NCBI GenBank assembly: GCA_938007935.1
Contig: CALLMD010000016.1
Coordinates: forward strand, 1 to 43,152
Direction: 5' to 3'
From: an uncultured Hellea sp.
Lineage (GTDB): Bacteria; Pseudomonadota; Alphaproteobacteria; Caulobacterales; Maricaulaceae
Length of the DNA: 43,152 bases
Both the position numbers and the translations under genes were made by a program. Below the pieces are notes generated by a model, which was not told the origin of the DNA, ran no database searches, and saw only the letters and a list, made by a program, of their open reading frames with translations. This document shows positions 8,148-17,948 of this stretch, one piece after another; the first letter of the stretch is position 1; each line of letters starts with the position of its first letter.

Positions 8148-8212
8148 ATGAGGGAAAGGGAAAGGATAATCACAACAGTGAACTCCAATCCATCCAAACC
8201 ACAAACCCCCAT

Positions 8213-8299
8213 TTACCCCGACGCAGGTCGGGACCCATCTCCTGCTTTATCGGCGCGTGGAGAGGTTTGGGTGATAGACCCCGACCTTCGTCGGGGTAA
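8213..8299. repeat. Palindromic intergenic element 3
   Basis: An 87-base element bounded by the 10-base inverted repeat TTACCCCGAC/GTCGGGGTAA. The left end folds as CCCGAC-N4-GTCGGG (8217-8232) and the right end as CCCCGAC-N4-GTCGGGG (8279-8296). It ends 28 bases from the pccB stop codon, so it lies in the transcribed spacer of the pcc operon. Confidence 0.75.
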
Positions 8300-8327
8300 G
8301 CGGATATGTGGTGGGATTGCGCCATAA

Positions 8328-9860
8328 TTAAAGCGGCAAGTTCCCATGTTTTTTCCATGGGTTTTGGAGCTGCTTATCTTTGAGCAGCGCAAAGGCCCTA
8401 TTCACGCGTCGTCTTGTGCTGTGGGGCTGTATCACTTCGTCAATATAGCCGAGCTCTGCGGCGCGGAAGGGGCTGAGGAATTTCTCTTCGTAATCGGCGA
8501 TATGGGCGGCGGTTTTTTCCGCGTCGTCCAAATCTTTGCGGTGGAGAATTTCTGTGGCCCCCTTGGCCCCCATCACCGCGATTTGGGCGGTGGGCCAGGC
8601 ATAGTTGATATCGCCGCGCAAATGTTTGGGCGCCATCACGCAATAAGCCCCGCCATAGGCTTTGCGGGTAATGACCGTGACTTTGGGCACTGTCGCCTCG
8701 CCGTAGGCATAGAGGAGTTTCGCGCCGTGTTTAATCACGCCGCCAAATTCTTGGGACGTCCCCGGCAAGAAGCCGGGCACATCGACAAGCGTAAGAATAG
8801 GAATTTCAAAGGCGTCACAGAACCGTACATGACGCGCGGCCTTACGAGAGGCGTCACTATCCAGACAGCCCGCCAGCACCATAGGCTGATTGGCAATCAC
8901 GCCGACAGTTTGGCCTTCGAGCCTGATAAAGCCGCAGAGAATATTTTTGGCAAAGTCGCGCTGTATCTCGAAAAAATCGCCTTCATCGGCGAGCTTCTCA
9001 ACCAATTCCTTCATATCATAGGGAATATTGGGATTATCAGGGACGAGCGTATTGAGGCTATTATCGATACGGTCATGTTGATCAAAAAACGGGCGGGTCG
9101 GCGTGCCCGCGCGGTTATTAAGCGGAAGGAAATCAAAGAGCCGCCTGATCTCGGCTAAGGCCTCCATATCATTATCAAAGGCCCCATCGGCCACAGATGA
9201 TTTCGTTGTATGGGTTTTTGCCCCGCCCAGTTCTTCGGCGGTGACGACTTCATTGGTCACGGTCTTAAGGACATCTGGCCCTGTGAGGAACATGTAAGAG
9301 CTATCACGCACCATGAAGATAAAATCGGTCAGCGCAGGCGAGTAAACCGCCCCGCCTGCAGAGGGGCCCATAATGACGCTGATTTGCGGGACAACGCCGC
9401 TGGCCAGGATATTGTTCTGGAACACATCGGTATAACCCGCGAGCGCTTCGACGCCTTCTTGGATCCGCGCCCCGCCGCTATCGTTTAAGCCAATAATCGG
9501 CGCGCCATTCTTCATGGCCATTTCTTGGACTTTACAAATTTTCTGCGCGTGGGTTTTAGACAGGCTCCCGCCAAAGACGGTAAAGTCTTGGGCATAGACG
9601 AACGTCTTGCGGCCATTAATCGTGCCCCAGCCCGTCACAACGCCGTCACCCGGGAAATGCTTATTATCCATCCCGAAATCAGTTGAGCGGTGCTTAACGA
9701 ACATATCAAATTCTTCAAAGCTATCGGGATCAAGTAAGAGTTCGAGACGTTCACGCGCGGTCAGCTTGCCTTTGGCATGCTGGGCGTCAATACGGCGCTC
9801 GCCCCCGCCCAAACGAGCCTCATCGCGGCGTGCGTCCAATTGGTCTAAAATATCGCTCAA
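8328..9860 (-). CDS. pccB: Propionyl/acyl-CoA carboxylase beta subunit (carboxyltransferase)
   Basis: A 510-residue protein of standard PccB length with both carboxyltransferase halves. The N-terminal half contains '[15 protein letters not shown]', '[27 protein letters not shown]' and '[15 protein letters not shown]' with '[16 protein letters not shown]'. The C-terminal half contains '[14 protein letters not shown]', '[16 protein letters not shown]' and '[11 protein letters not shown]'. It transfers the carboxyl group from carboxybiotin on PccA to the acyl-CoA, normally propionyl-CoA. It is the first gene of the minus-strand operon. The stop codon is followed by about 450 bases of palindromic repeats before the next reading frame. 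No methylmalonyl-CoA mutase is in the window. Confidence 0.95.
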   Translation of the reverse strand: MSDILDQLDARRDEARLGGGERRIDAQHAKGKLTARERLELLLDPDSFEEFDMFVKHRSTDFGMDNKHFPGDGVVTGWGTINGRKTFVYAQDFTVFGGSLSKTHAQKICKVQEMAMKNGAPIIGLNDSGGARIQEGVEALAGYTDVFQNNILASGVVPQISVIMGPSAGGAVYSPALTDFIFMVRDSSYMFLTGPDVLKTVTNEVVTAEELGGAKTHTTKSSVADGAFDNDMEALAEIRRLFDFLPLNNRAGTPTRPFFDQHDRIDNSLNTLVPDNPNIPYDMKELVEKLADEGDFFEIQRDFAKNILCGFIRLEGQTVGVIANQPMVLAGCLDSDASRKAARHVRFCDAFEIPILTLVDVPGFLPGTSQEFGGVIKHGAKLLYAYGEATVPKVTVITRKAYGGAYCVMAPKHLRGDINYAWPTAQIAVMGAKGATEILHRKDLDDAEKTAAHIADYEEKFLSPFRAAELGYIDEVIQPHSTRRRVNRAFALLKDKQLQNPWKKHGNLPL

Positions 9861-9930
9861 AGCTTATCCCCTTTGTGGCCCAATTAAGCTTAATCCAGCA
9901 CCCTACTAATGAGATAGCAAGGGTCAAGCC

Positions 9931-9947
9931 TGATTTGAGTCAAATCA
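9931..9947. promoter_or_regulatory. Perfect palindrome upstream of pccB (candidate operator)
   Basis: TGATTTGA-G-TCAAATCA is perfectly symmetrical about the central G. It lies 70 bases upstream of the pccB start codon, in the divergent spacer shared with the RND adaptor gene. The same half-site words recur at 10031-10047 in the opposite order. No regulator gene is adjacent, so the binding protein is unknown. Confidence 0.45.
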
Positions 9948-10030
9948 TATGAGTGATGGAAATGATTATGGCCGCAAAATTGATAAATATTCTTTGGACT
10001 TAGATGAATTTTCCATGCAAAACTGACGCA

Positions 10031-10047
10031 TCAAATTGCAGATTTGA
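10031..10047. promoter_or_regulatory. Second TCAAAT/ATTTGA inverted repeat upstream of the RND adaptor
   Basis: TCAAAT-N5-ATTTGA, the everted form of the words in the 9931-9947 palindrome, lies 76 bases before the adaptor ATG. A TTGACA hexamer begins inside it at 10044, but no good -10 box stands at the usual distance. Confidence 0.3.
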
Positions 10048-10123
10048 CAGTTGCGCATATGACTAAGGCGGCTACTGTTTGACGAGAAGCAAACTTACCG
10101 CCATGTGAAGGCGTATTAGAAAT

Positions 10124-11209
10124 ATGAAAATCAATAGCTCATATCTATTTGCCGGCGCCGCGGTTATCGCCATTGCCCTTTGGTTCTTGGTAAATTCGAA
10201 AGAAGCCAGTAATGCCCCGCCGCGCGCCAAAACAACTGTGACGGTTGAGCAGACCGTGCCCAGTGTTGTTTATGAAGACCGCGTTGCCCAGACACATAAA
10301 AATAGCTTTAAGCTCTTTGGACGTAGCGAAGCGAACCGCGAAGTGGACGTCAAAGCCAAGACGGCCGGATTGGTTATCGCCGCGCCTGTTACCGAAGGCC
10401 GCCGCGTCGCCAAAGGCACAGTAATTTGCCGCCAAGATGTCGATGCCCGCCAAGCGGTACTTGATCAAGCGCTAGCCGTGCTGAAATCCCGTGAGGCCGA
10501 TTTAAACGCCACGCGCGTTTTGGTCGAGAAAGGGTTTAAGTCCGCTATACAAATGGACGCGGAAAAAGCCGCTGTTGACGGCGCGCGGGCCAGCGTCAAG
10601 CAAGCCGAGATCGAGCTAGATAATGTCACTATGCGCGCGCCCTTTGGCGGTGTTTATGAAAAACAGGTCGCAGAAATTGGCGATTACCTCGCGCCCGGAC
10701 AGCCCTGTGGCCGTATTGTTGATATGAACCCTTTAATCGTCGCCATTGACCTGACGGAATCACAGGTTGGTTTTATTAAGGTTGGGCAAGAGGCCAATAT
10801 AGAGCTTGTAACGGGCGAAAAACTGAGCGGCAAAATACGCTTTATCGAAAGTAAGGCTAATGCCTCTACACGGACATTTCGCACAGAGATCGCTGTTCCT
10901 AACTCTAAATACACGCTTAAAGGCGGCGTCACCGCGACAGTCTCTATCCAGACGGGCACAGCGATGGCGCATAATATTCCATCAAAGGTCTTGACCTTGG
11001 ATGATGCGGGTAATGTCGGTGTGCGCTATCTGGACTATGATGATGTTGTTCGCTTTGCCAATGTTACCGTTATCGATGAAGACGCGATGGGTGTGTGGGT
11101 AACGGGACTACCAGATACCACGCGCATTATCACCCAAGGACAAGACTTTGTGGCCGTCGGCACCAAAACAAAGCCCTCCCTCGCAGATTATAAAGCCATG
11201 GGCGAATAG
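10124..11209 (+). CDS. RND efflux periplasmic adaptor (HlyD/MFP family)
   Basis: A 361-residue membrane-fusion protein. One N-terminal membrane anchor (residues 7-24) replaces the lipoprotein signal seen in AcrA. The lipoyl half-motifs flank a short helical hairpin, with 'VDVKAKTAGLVIAAPVTEGRRVAKGTVIC' before it and 'VTMRAPFGGVYEKQVAEIGDYLAPGQP' after it. A beta-barrel and a membrane-proximal domain follow. It links the inner-membrane permease encoded 3 bases downstream to an outer-membrane channel. No TolC-like gene is adjacent, so it presumably shares one encoded elsewhere. The stop is 2 bases before the permease ATG, implying one operon with coupled translation. Confidence 0.92.
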   Translation: MKINSSYLFAGAAVIAIALWFLVNSKEASNAPPRAKTTVTVEQTVPSVVYEDRVAQTHKNSFKLFGRSEANREVDVKAKTAGLVIAAPVTEGRRVAKGTVICRQDVDARQAVLDQALAVLKSREADLNATRVLVEKGFKSAIQMDAEKAAVDGARASVKQAEIELDNVTMRAPFGGVYEKQVAEIGDYLAPGQPCGRIVDMNPLIVAIDLTESQVGFIKVGQEANIELVTGEKLSGKIRFIESKANASTRTFRTEIAVPNSKYTLKGGVTATVSIQTGTAMAHNIPSKVLTLDDAGNVGVRYLDYDDVVRFANVTVIDEDAMGVWVTGLPDTTRIITQGQDFVAVGTKTKPSLADYKAMGE

Positions 11210-11211
11210 CC

Positions 11212-14200
11212 ATGGGCGGCCTTGTCGGCATTGTTAGTTTTTCAATCCGCAATTGGCGGATGACGATGGGAATTATGCTCTTCGCCGTTATAGGGGGATT
11301 ATTGGCAATCTCGCGCCTGCCCCTAGACGCAGAACCAGACGTGCCCATTCCTTTTGTGAATATACAGGTTGTTTTACCCGGAATTTCGCCAGAAGACGCT
11401 GAACGGCTATTGATACGCCCGCTGGAAACAGAGCTTAAATCAATAGATGGGATTAAACAGATTGACGCCGTCGCAACGACAAATGCGGCTATCGTGGTGC
11501 TGGAATTCGAGCCTTCACAAGACTTGGACACCGCTTTTTCTGATGTTCTTGAAAAGGTTGACCGCGCTCGCGCAGAATTCCCAGAAGAAACTTTAGAACC
11601 TGTTGTCAATGAAATCAGTACCTCCACTGTCCCTATTGTAACCGTCAATTTATGGGGAGATGCCTCAGAGCGGGCGCTGCAACGCCAAGCCAAAGTGGTT
11701 AAACGGCGCTTAGAAAGTTTACCAGACATTTTAGAAGCAGAAATTGCAGGGGAACGTATTGATGTCCTTGAGGCTATTATTGATCCCTCAAAAATAGATA
11801 GCCTCGGAATTTCATTTGACGAAATCGCAGCTGCCGTCGCCCGGAATAATAGTCTTATCCCAGCAGGCACATTGGAAACAGATAGTGGTAAATTCAATAT
11901 CAAATTACCTGGATTAATTGAAAGCCCAGAAGATATGCAAGAGCTGGTCGTTCGGCGCGGCGTGAGCGGCGAAATTGTACGTATGCGCGACATTGCGACA
12001 GTTCGTGCAGGTTATAAAGATGTAACAACTATTGCGCGGTTTAACGGACGTTCCTCCAGCTCTTTAGAAGTTTCAAAACGCCAAGGGAAAAACATTCTTG
12101 ATACGGTTGCGCTTGTTGAACGCGTTGTCGATGAAATGCAAGCATCAAAAGACTGGCCAGAAACCATCAACGTCACCTATAGCCAATCCCGCGCAACTTA
12201 TATCAATGATATGCGCAATGAATTATCCGCCTCTATCATCAATGCGGTGATCTTGGTTTTCATTGTCTGTATCGCCGCGCTTGGTTGGCGCTCGGCATTA
12301 TTTGTGGGCTGGGCGATTCCATCAAGCTTTTTAATCGCCTTCTTTCTATTTCTGATTCAGGGCGAAACCATCAATATGATGATCCTTTTCGGGCTCATCC
12401 TATCCGTTGGGGTCTTGGTTGATAGTGCCATTGTCATTATCGAATATGCTGACCGGAAAATGGATGAAGGTCTGGGACGGAAAGATGCCTTTCAAATGGC
12501 GGGCGAGCGCATGTTCTGGCCTATCATATCGTCGACAGCGACAACTTTAGCAGCTTTTATTCCTTTATTATTCTGGGACACAATACCCGGTAAATTCATG
12601 TCATATTTTCCTCGGACAATGATTTATGTTTTAACGGCGTCAATGTTAATGGCCCTCGTTTTTCTACCGACTATGGGCTCTATCATTGGGTTTAAACCCA
12701 AGAAAAAGAGTAATTCTAATGCGGCGCTCTTGGCTGGCGCGGATGGCGATCCCTCACAGCTTAAAGGCTTTACCGGCGTTTATGTGAAATTCATTCGTCT
12801 GCTTATTCGTTTCCCGCTTTTAGTTATATTTGGATTAGCCGTCCTAGCGGTCATGATCACCAGCACTTTTCAAGCCAGCATGGAAGGTCCGCCGCCTAAA
12901 CCTGTAGCTTTCTTCACAGATTCTCCAAGCGATCAGATATTTGTTTTTGCGCGTACCCGAGGCAATTCTACAGCTGAACAGAGCTTGGGAATTGCCAAGG
13001 AACTTGAACGACGCTTATCTCAGATTGATGGTATTTCATCCATTTATACCGTTGCGGGTCCAAATTCTGGTAGCGGGTTTTCATTTAGTGGGCCCTCTAA
13101 TGTTCCTGCCGATACGTCTGTTCGGATTTATCTCGAGCTACACCCCTTTGGTCAACGGCGTTCAGTCGTGGAAGTTATGGATGACATTGAAGACGCCTCA
13201 CAAGGCATCCCTGGCGTTCTCACAGAAGTCTCGGCGCTCGATCAAGGTCCGCCTATTGATAAAGACATCGGTATTCAGATTGCATCAGAAGACCGGGTAA
13301 AACTCAGAGCTGTGACAAAACAGGTCCGCGCCAAACTTGAAACTATCGAAGGGGCTTATGATTTTGAGGATAGCCTGCCATTGCCCGGCATTGACTGGGA
13401 ATTAGTTGTAGACCGCGCTGAGGCGGGGCGATTAGGCCTTGATGTTGGACGAATTGGGTCCGCCATTCAGTTTCTCACCGAAGGGGCTTTGGTTGGAAAA
13501 TATCGACCTCTTAATGTTGAGGAAGAAGTGGATATTCGTATTCGTTATCCAAAGACAGCGCGCGATCTCTCGCAACTTGACACACTGCGTATTCAAACGC
13601 CGCAAGGCGCTGTGCCTCTATCTTCTGTGGTAAAACGCGTGGCCAAGCCGCGCCAAGATAAAATTGACAGGCGCGATCTCCTTCCATTTTTTGAAGTCAA
13701 AGCCAATACGCGCAAAGGCTATGCCACCAATAAACAAGTCGAAGAGCTAGAACGATGGTTTGAAGAGGAGGCCAATATTCCTCCATCGGTGAAAATTAAA
13801 TTTTTAGGCCAAGCTGAAGAAAATGCCGCGACAGCCCAGTTTGGTAAAAATGCGGCTATGGCGATTCTCTTTATGATGGGCGTTATTCTTCTCCTCCAAT
13901 TTAATAGCTTCTACCATGTATTTTTAACACTCTCTTCCGTTGTTCTTTCCGTATTAGGTGTCTTGCTCGGCCTCGTTTTTTACCCATATATATCATCAAT
14001 TCTTGTCTTGACGGGCGTGATCGCATTGGCAGGTATAGTTGTGAATAATAATATCGTCCTCATCGACACTTACCAACGTCTTAAAGCGCATGGCTTTAGT
14101 AGTGAAGATGCGGCCCTGCGGACAGCGGCTCAACGTTTGCGTCCAGTTTTCCTCACAACCCTAACCACCGTCATAGGTCTCATGCCGCTTGTTTTAGCCT

Positions 14201-14469
14201 GGCAAGCCAATATCTTCACAGGTCAATTTTCAACGCAAGGATCATCCACATCCGATATTTGGGCACCCATATCCTATGTGATTTCTTGTGGATTGGGCTT
14301 TGCAACCATCCTAACGCTTATCATTACGCCCGTTTTATTAGCGATGCCAACCGTTCTTAAAAACCGCTTTAACAAATTCCGAAATCGAAAATCATCCGGT
14401 GTTGAAAATTTAGCACCAGAGCCATCTATTGATTCTCCAAACGAGCCCTTACCAGCGCCTGCTGAGTAA
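11212..14469 (+). CDS. RND family efflux transporter permease
   Basis: A 1085-residue inner-membrane pump with the RND plan: TM1 near residue 15, a large periplasmic loop, TM2-TM7, a second loop and TM8-TM12. The motif 'LPLDAEPDVPIPFVNIQVVLPGISPEDAERLLIRPLE' is in the first loop, and 'GVIALAGIVVNNNIVLID' and 'LRPVFLTTLTTVIGLMPL' are in the C-half. In TM4 the proton-relay segment reads GVLVDSAIV, with Asp404 followed by Ser, whereas AcrB has two adjacent aspartates. This arrangement occurs in HAE-type relatives. The substrate cannot be read from the sequence; drugs, lipids or hydrophobic toxins are usual. The hydrophilic C-terminal tail is about 40 residues long. Confidence 0.94.
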   Translation: MGGLVGIVSFSIRNWRMTMGIMLFAVIGGLLAISRLPLDAEPDVPIPFVNIQVVLPGISPEDAERLLIRPLETELKSIDGIKQIDAVATTNAAIVVLEFEPSQDLDTAFSDVLEKVDRARAEFPEETLEPVVNEISTSTVPIVTVNLWGDASERALQRQAKVVKRRLESLPDILEAEIAGERIDVLEAIIDPSKIDSLGISFDEIAAAVARNNSLIPAGTLETDSGKFNIKLPGLIESPEDMQELVVRRGVSGEIVRMRDIATVRAGYKDVTTIARFNGRSSSSLEVSKRQGKNILDTVALVERVVDEMQASKDWPETINVTYSQSRATYINDMRNELSASIINAVILVFIVCIAALGWRSALFVGWAIPSSFLIAFFLFLIQGETINMMILFGLILSVGVLVDSAIVIIEYADRKMDEGLGRKDAFQMAGERMFWPIISSTATTLAAFIPLLFWDTIPGKFMSYFPRTMIYVLTASMLMALVFLPTMGSIIGFKPKKKSNSNAALLAGADGDPSQLKGFTGVYVKFIRLLIRFPLLVIFGLAVLAVMITSTFQASMEGPPPKPVAFFTDSPSDQIFVFARTRGNSTAEQSLGIAKELERRLSQIDGISSIYTVAGPNSGSGFSFSGPSNVPADTSVRIYLELHPFGQRRSVVEVMDDIEDASQGIPGVLTEVSALDQGPPIDKDIGIQIASEDRVKLRAVTKQVRAKLETIEGAYDFEDSLPLPGIDWELVVDRAEAGRLGLDVGRIGSAIQFLTEGALVGKYRPLNVEEEVDIRIRYPKTARDLSQLDTLRIQTPQGAVPLSSVVKRVAKPRQDKIDRRDLLPFFEVKANTRKGYATNKQVEELERWFEEEANIPPSVKIKFLGQAEENAATAQFGKNAAMAILFMMGVILLLQFNSFYHVFLTLSSVVLSVLGVLLGLVFYPYISSILVLTGVIALAGIVVNNNIVLIDTYQRLKAHGFSSEDAALRTAAQRLRPVFLTTLTTVIGLMPLVLAWQANIFTGQFSTQGSSTSDIWAPISYVISCGLGFATILTLIITPVLLAMPTVLKNRFNKFRNRKSSGVENLAPEPSIDSPNEPLPAPAE

Positions 14470-14471
14470 AA

Positions 14472-15455
14472 TTAGTCTTGAGTAACGATTAAAGCCTCAG
14501 CCTCTTGTGGCGCGAAAATGGCTGTTGTTTGATGTCCACCACCTATAAGCGTGCGCCGCACCTGCCAGCGGAAGGGTTCATATTTGACATCAGGTAAATC
14601 CGATGCCGATTTTTCGTTATTCTTAGACGGCGGTAGCAATTCAAAAGGCACGGTAACGCGCGCCTTTACACCCTCAGGACCAATTAATTCGGCGGCTATA
14701 GGATATTCACCTCTTGGCAATAAGTTGCCCGCAATAAAGTTCCAGCGTCCGCCAGCACCAACACGAGTTTCCCCAAAGGCTTCACCGCCTGCATATATTC
14801 TAACGCGCCCTTCCGCCGCCGTGGTACCCGATAAAATCACGCCGCCGCGATCGTCATAATCTATGGGTCCCATAGAGAGCGGCCCATTTGTCGGACTGCC
14901 GCCAAAGGGAGATTGCACAATACGGCTAGGCCCGCCCGGCGCGCTCACCATGATCAGCGCGGGAAGCGCAAACGAGTCCTCTTCCTTATCGCCGCGCGGA
15001 ACCGGAAGACGGTAAATCGTTTCATCACCTCGAATACTTAAATCACCTTCAACAAACATAACGACTTCGAGCACGAGCGTTTGTTTTGGGTCGATATCTA
15101 ACACGATATCCCAATTTCCGCTCTCATCGGATTTAAACTGACGTAAGCGCGTATTTTCATTTAAAAGCGTCAAAACCGCATTAGGCTCACTCGTCCCGTT
15201 GAGCCGAAGTTTTTTCTCAGTTGCCAAGCCATATTCACTAATTGTACGAAAAAAGACAGGCGTCAGGCCGCTATCTACGGAGCCAGAACCAACTGCGTCA
15301 TCGCTCAGTCCCGATGATGTTTCTTCATCTGAAATTATTGGATTATCAGAAACGATAGGATTATTCGACACAGCGGATGTAAATTGAACACCAACCAAAA
15401 GGATGAAAGCTAAACCAAGCCCTAATAATACCATCCATAATAGCCGATATCTCAT
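14472..15455 (-). CDS. Membrane-anchored Ig-like domain protein
   Basis: A 327-residue protein with one N-terminal membrane segment (residues 7-27) and an acidic, Ser/Asn/Asp-rich linker. Two Ig-like or carboxypeptidase-regulatory-like beta domains follow, the first around 'RLNGTSEPNAVLTLLNENTRLRQFKSDESGNWDI' and the second around 'LSGTTAAEGRVRIYAGGEAFGETRVGAGGRWNF'. Similar alphaproteobacterial proteins often end in a LysM peptidoglycan-binding module, and here I see no LysM signature. It probably sits in the periplasm tethered to the inner membrane; its function is unknown. It converges on the RND permease with only 2 bases between stop codons. Confidence 0.75.
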   Translation of the reverse strand: MRYRLLWMVLLGLGLAFILLVGVQFTSAVSNNPIVSDNPIISDEETSSGLSDDAVGSGSVDSGLTPVFFRTISEYGLATEKKLRLNGTSEPNAVLTLLNENTRLRQFKSDESGNWDIVLDIDPKQTLVLEVVMFVEGDLSIRGDETIYRLPVPRGDKEEDSFALPALIMVSAPGGPSRIVQSPFGGSPTNGPLSMGPIDYDDRGGVILSGTTAAEGRVRIYAGGEAFGETRVGAGGRWNFIAGNLLPRGEYPIAAELIGPEGVKARVTVPFELLPPSKNNEKSASDLPDVKYEPFRWQVRRTLIGGGHQTTAIFAPQEAEALIVTQD

Positions 15456-15552
15456 GGTCGCGTTTTTCCGTTTCTTATTGTGTCGTTCAGATTACGATTT
15501 TAATGGCCCATAGCAAATTAAATTCGCATTATCCCCTAGTTTTAAAATTAGG

Positions 15553-16014
15553 CTATGCCAATAATGTTTGGCAAATCACCTCTAAGCCAGCCTTGTCTTC
15601 TTGATCAAAAGCCCCAAACTCTGTTGAATCAACATCAAGTACGGCTGCCAAATGACCGTCCTTATCAAAGACTGGGACGACAATTTCAGAATTAGACCGG
15701 CTATCACATGCAATATGGCCAGCAAAGGCATGCACATTCTCTACAATTACCGTTTCGCCTTTTTCTGCACAAGTCCCGCAAACCCCCTTACCAAAAGGAA
15801 TGCGAAGACATCCAAGTGACCCCTGATAGGGGCCAACAACAAGTTCCGTTGGCTTTAGGGGATCCACGACATAAAATCCGGTCCAGAAGAAGTCATCAAA
15901 GGCTTCACTGAGTAAACACGCCGCCGTTGCATAGCGCGCGGTCACAGAGGTTTCTCCGTCAATAACCGCCGATATCTGAGCTGCGACCTCTTTATAGGTT
16001 TCGGTTTTTGTCAT
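15553..16014 (-). CDS. msrC: Free methionine-(R)-sulfoxide reductase, GAF fold
   Basis: A 153-residue stand-alone GAF domain of the fRMsr family. It contains 'FWTGFYVV', 'LVVGPYQG', 'GCLRIPFGKGVCG' and 'NVHAFAGHIACDSRSNSEIVVPV'. The three catalytic cysteines are present at residues 69, 79 and 103, with the same spacing (10 and 24) as Cys84, Cys94 and Cys118 of the E. coli enzyme. It reduces free methionine-R-sulfoxide in the cytoplasm, repairing oxidative damage. It is transcribed divergently from lepA, with about 130 bases between them. Confidence 0.93.
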   Translation of the reverse strand: MTKTETYKEVAAQISAVIDGETSVTARYATAACLLSEAFDDFFWTGFYVVDPLKPTELVVGPYQGSLGCLRIPFGKGVCGTCAEKGETVIVENVHAFAGHIACDSRSNSEIVVPVFDKDGHLAAVLDVDSTEFGAFDQEDKAGLEVICQTLLA

Positions 16015-16142
16015 AGGTCCGATTTAGACAAGGCTATCATCATTATCAACATTAAAGGCTGGTAGAGTTAATCACTCATACTGGGATCATCGTCTCTATT
16101 CCCCGCTTGCATTCGCGTCTAGCCCGTATAAATACGGCGCTG

Positions 16143-17948
16143 ATGACTACACAGAAAAACATACGAAACTTTTCTATTGTTGCCCATATCGATCATGGGA
16201 AATCAACATTGGCAGACCGCCTAATCTCGTTTACGGGCGGGTTATCTGACCGTGAAATGAGCGAGCAGGTGCTCGACAATATGGATATTGAAAAAGAGCG
16301 CGGCATTACAATTAAAGCCCAGACTGTGCGTCTCGAATATAAAGCCAAGAACGATGAGACCTATATTCTCAACTTAATGGATACACCGGGACATGTTGAT
16401 TTTGCGTATGAAGTCTCTCGCAGCTTATCGGCTTGTGAAGGCTCTATTCTCGTCGTCGATGCCAGCCAAGGCGTCGAAGCGCAGACACTTGCCAATGTCT
16501 ATCAAGCCATAGAGCATGATCATGAGATTATTCCTGTCTTAAATAAAATTGACCTGCCCGCAGCTGAGCCAGAGCGCGTACGCGCGCAAATAGAGGAAGT
16601 CATTGGCATTGACGCCACTGACGCCATTGAATGTTCCGCAAAATCCGGTATTGGGATTGAAGACGTTCTTGAAGCGATTTGTGAGCGATTACCCGCGCCG
16701 CCAGAGCAAGACGCCAGCGCGCCGCTAAAAGCCATGCTTGTGGATGCCTGGTATGACACCTATATGGGCGTGGTTGTTTTATTTCGCGTCATTGAAGGTA
16801 CCGTCAAAAAAGGCATGCGCATTCGGACAATGAATACCGGCGCAAGCTATACTGTTGATAAAGTCGGACATTTTCTACCTAAACCAACAGATACCGCCAG
16901 CATTGGGCCCGGCGAAGTCGGGTTTTTAACAGCCTCGATCAAAGAAGTCGCTGACGCCGCCGTTGGCGACACTATCACAGAAGATAAGCGCCCCACGCCC
17001 ATCGCACTAGATGGTTTTAAACCGGCTCAGCCCGTTGTGTTTTGCGGAATATTCCCCGTCGATGCAGCTGATTTTGAGGACTTACGCGCGGCTATGGGGC
17101 GCCTGCGTCTGAATGATGCCAGCTTTAGTTATGAGATGGAAACATCCGCAGCCCTTGGTTTTGGATTTCGCTGCGGCTTTCTCGGTCTCTTACATCTAGA
17201 GATTATTCAAGAACGGCTCGAGCGGGAATTTAATCTCGACCTCATTACAACAGCGCCATCCGTTGTTTACACATTAAAGATGCGTGATGGCTCCGAGATG
17301 CAGCTGCACAATCCGGCTGACATGCCAGATGTGATGCAAATCGAATATATTGAGGAGCCTTGGATTAAAGCGACTATTATGACGCCCGATGATTATCTTG
17401 GCGGCATTTTAAAGCTCTGCCAGGATCGGCGCGGCATTCAAACGGGGCTATCCTATGTCGGCTCGCGCGCAATGGTCGAATATGAGCTTCCGCTAAATGA
17501 AGTTGTTTTTGATTTTTACGACCGCCTCAAATCCGTTTCCAAAGGCTATGCCTCATTTGATTACCAATCGATCGGACTCAAAGAAGGCGATTTGGTCAAG
17601 ATGAGCATCTTGGTCAATGGCGATCCTGTGGACGCGCTCTCAATGCTTGTGCACCGAAATAATGCTGAGAGCCGCGGACGCCAAATGTGCGAACGCCTCA
17701 AGGACCTTATCCCGCGTCACCTCTTTAAAATACCTGTCCAAGCTGCCATTGGCGGACGTATCATTGCGCGTGAAACGATTGCGGCGATGCGTAAAGACGT
17801 CACCGCAAAATGTTACGGCGGTGACGCGTCGCGTAAACGCAAACTTTTGGACAAGCAGAAAAAGGGTAAAAAGCGCATGCGCCAATTCGGTAAAGTCGAA
17901 ATTCCGCAAGAAGCCTTTATCGCCGCGCTTAAAATGGATGATAATTAG
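16143..17948 (+). CDS. lepA: Elongation factor 4 (ribosomal back-translocase LepA)
   Basis: A 601-residue translational GTPase. It has the P-loop AHIDHGKST with G2-G5 elements (RGITIKA, DTPGH, NKIDLP, 'SAKSG'), domain II, EF-G-like domains III and V, and the LepA-specific C-terminal domain ending near '[28 protein letters not shown]'. It acts on stalled or mis-assembled ribosomes. The ATG at 16143 starts the usual [21 protein letters not shown]; a TTG at 16107 would add 12 residues. There is no clear ribosome binding site. A CCGTAT-AA-ATACGG palindrome lies 5 bases before the ATG. The stop overlaps the next gene's GTG by one base. Confidence 0.97.
   Translation: MTTQKNIRNFSIVAHIDHGKSTLADRLISFTGGLSDREMSEQVLDNMDIEKERGITIKAQTVRLEYKAKNDETYILNLMDTPGHVDFAYEVSRSLSACEGSILVVDASQGVEAQTLANVYQAIEHDHEIIPVLNKIDLPAAEPERVRAQIEEVIGIDATDAIECSAKSGIGIEDVLEAICERLPAPPEQDASAPLKAMLVDAWYDTYMGVVVLFRVIEGTVKKGMRIRTMNTGASYTVDKVGHFLPKPTDTASIGPGEVGFLTASIKEVADAAVGDTITEDKRPTPIALDGFKPAQPVVFCGIFPVDAADFEDLRAAMGRLRLNDASFSYEMETSAALGFGFRCGFLGLLHLEIIQERLEREFNLDLITTAPSVVYTLKMRDGSEMQLHNPADMPDVMQIEYIEEPWIKATIMTPDDYLGGILKLCQDRRGIQTGLSYVGSRAMVEYELPLNEVVFDFYDRLKSVSKGYASFDYQSIGLKEGDLVKMSILVNGDPVDALSMLVHRNNAESRGRQMCERLKDLIPRHLFKIPVQAAIGGRIIARETIAAMRKDVTAKCYGGDASRKRKLLDKQKKGKKRMRQFGKVEIPQEAFIAALKMDDN

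Noticed and set aside
7910..8299. Palindromic cluster as a CRISPR array or tRNA-like genes
   Set aside because: There is no regular repeat-spacer pattern. The stems lack an anticodon arm and a T-loop.
8346..9158. 270-codon plus-strand frame opposite pccB
   Set aside because: Antisense shadow of conserved carboxyltransferase sequence.
10044..10072. TTGACA as a -35 box for the RND operon
   Set aside because: No acceptable -10 hexamer lies 16-18 bases downstream, so I do not call a promoter.
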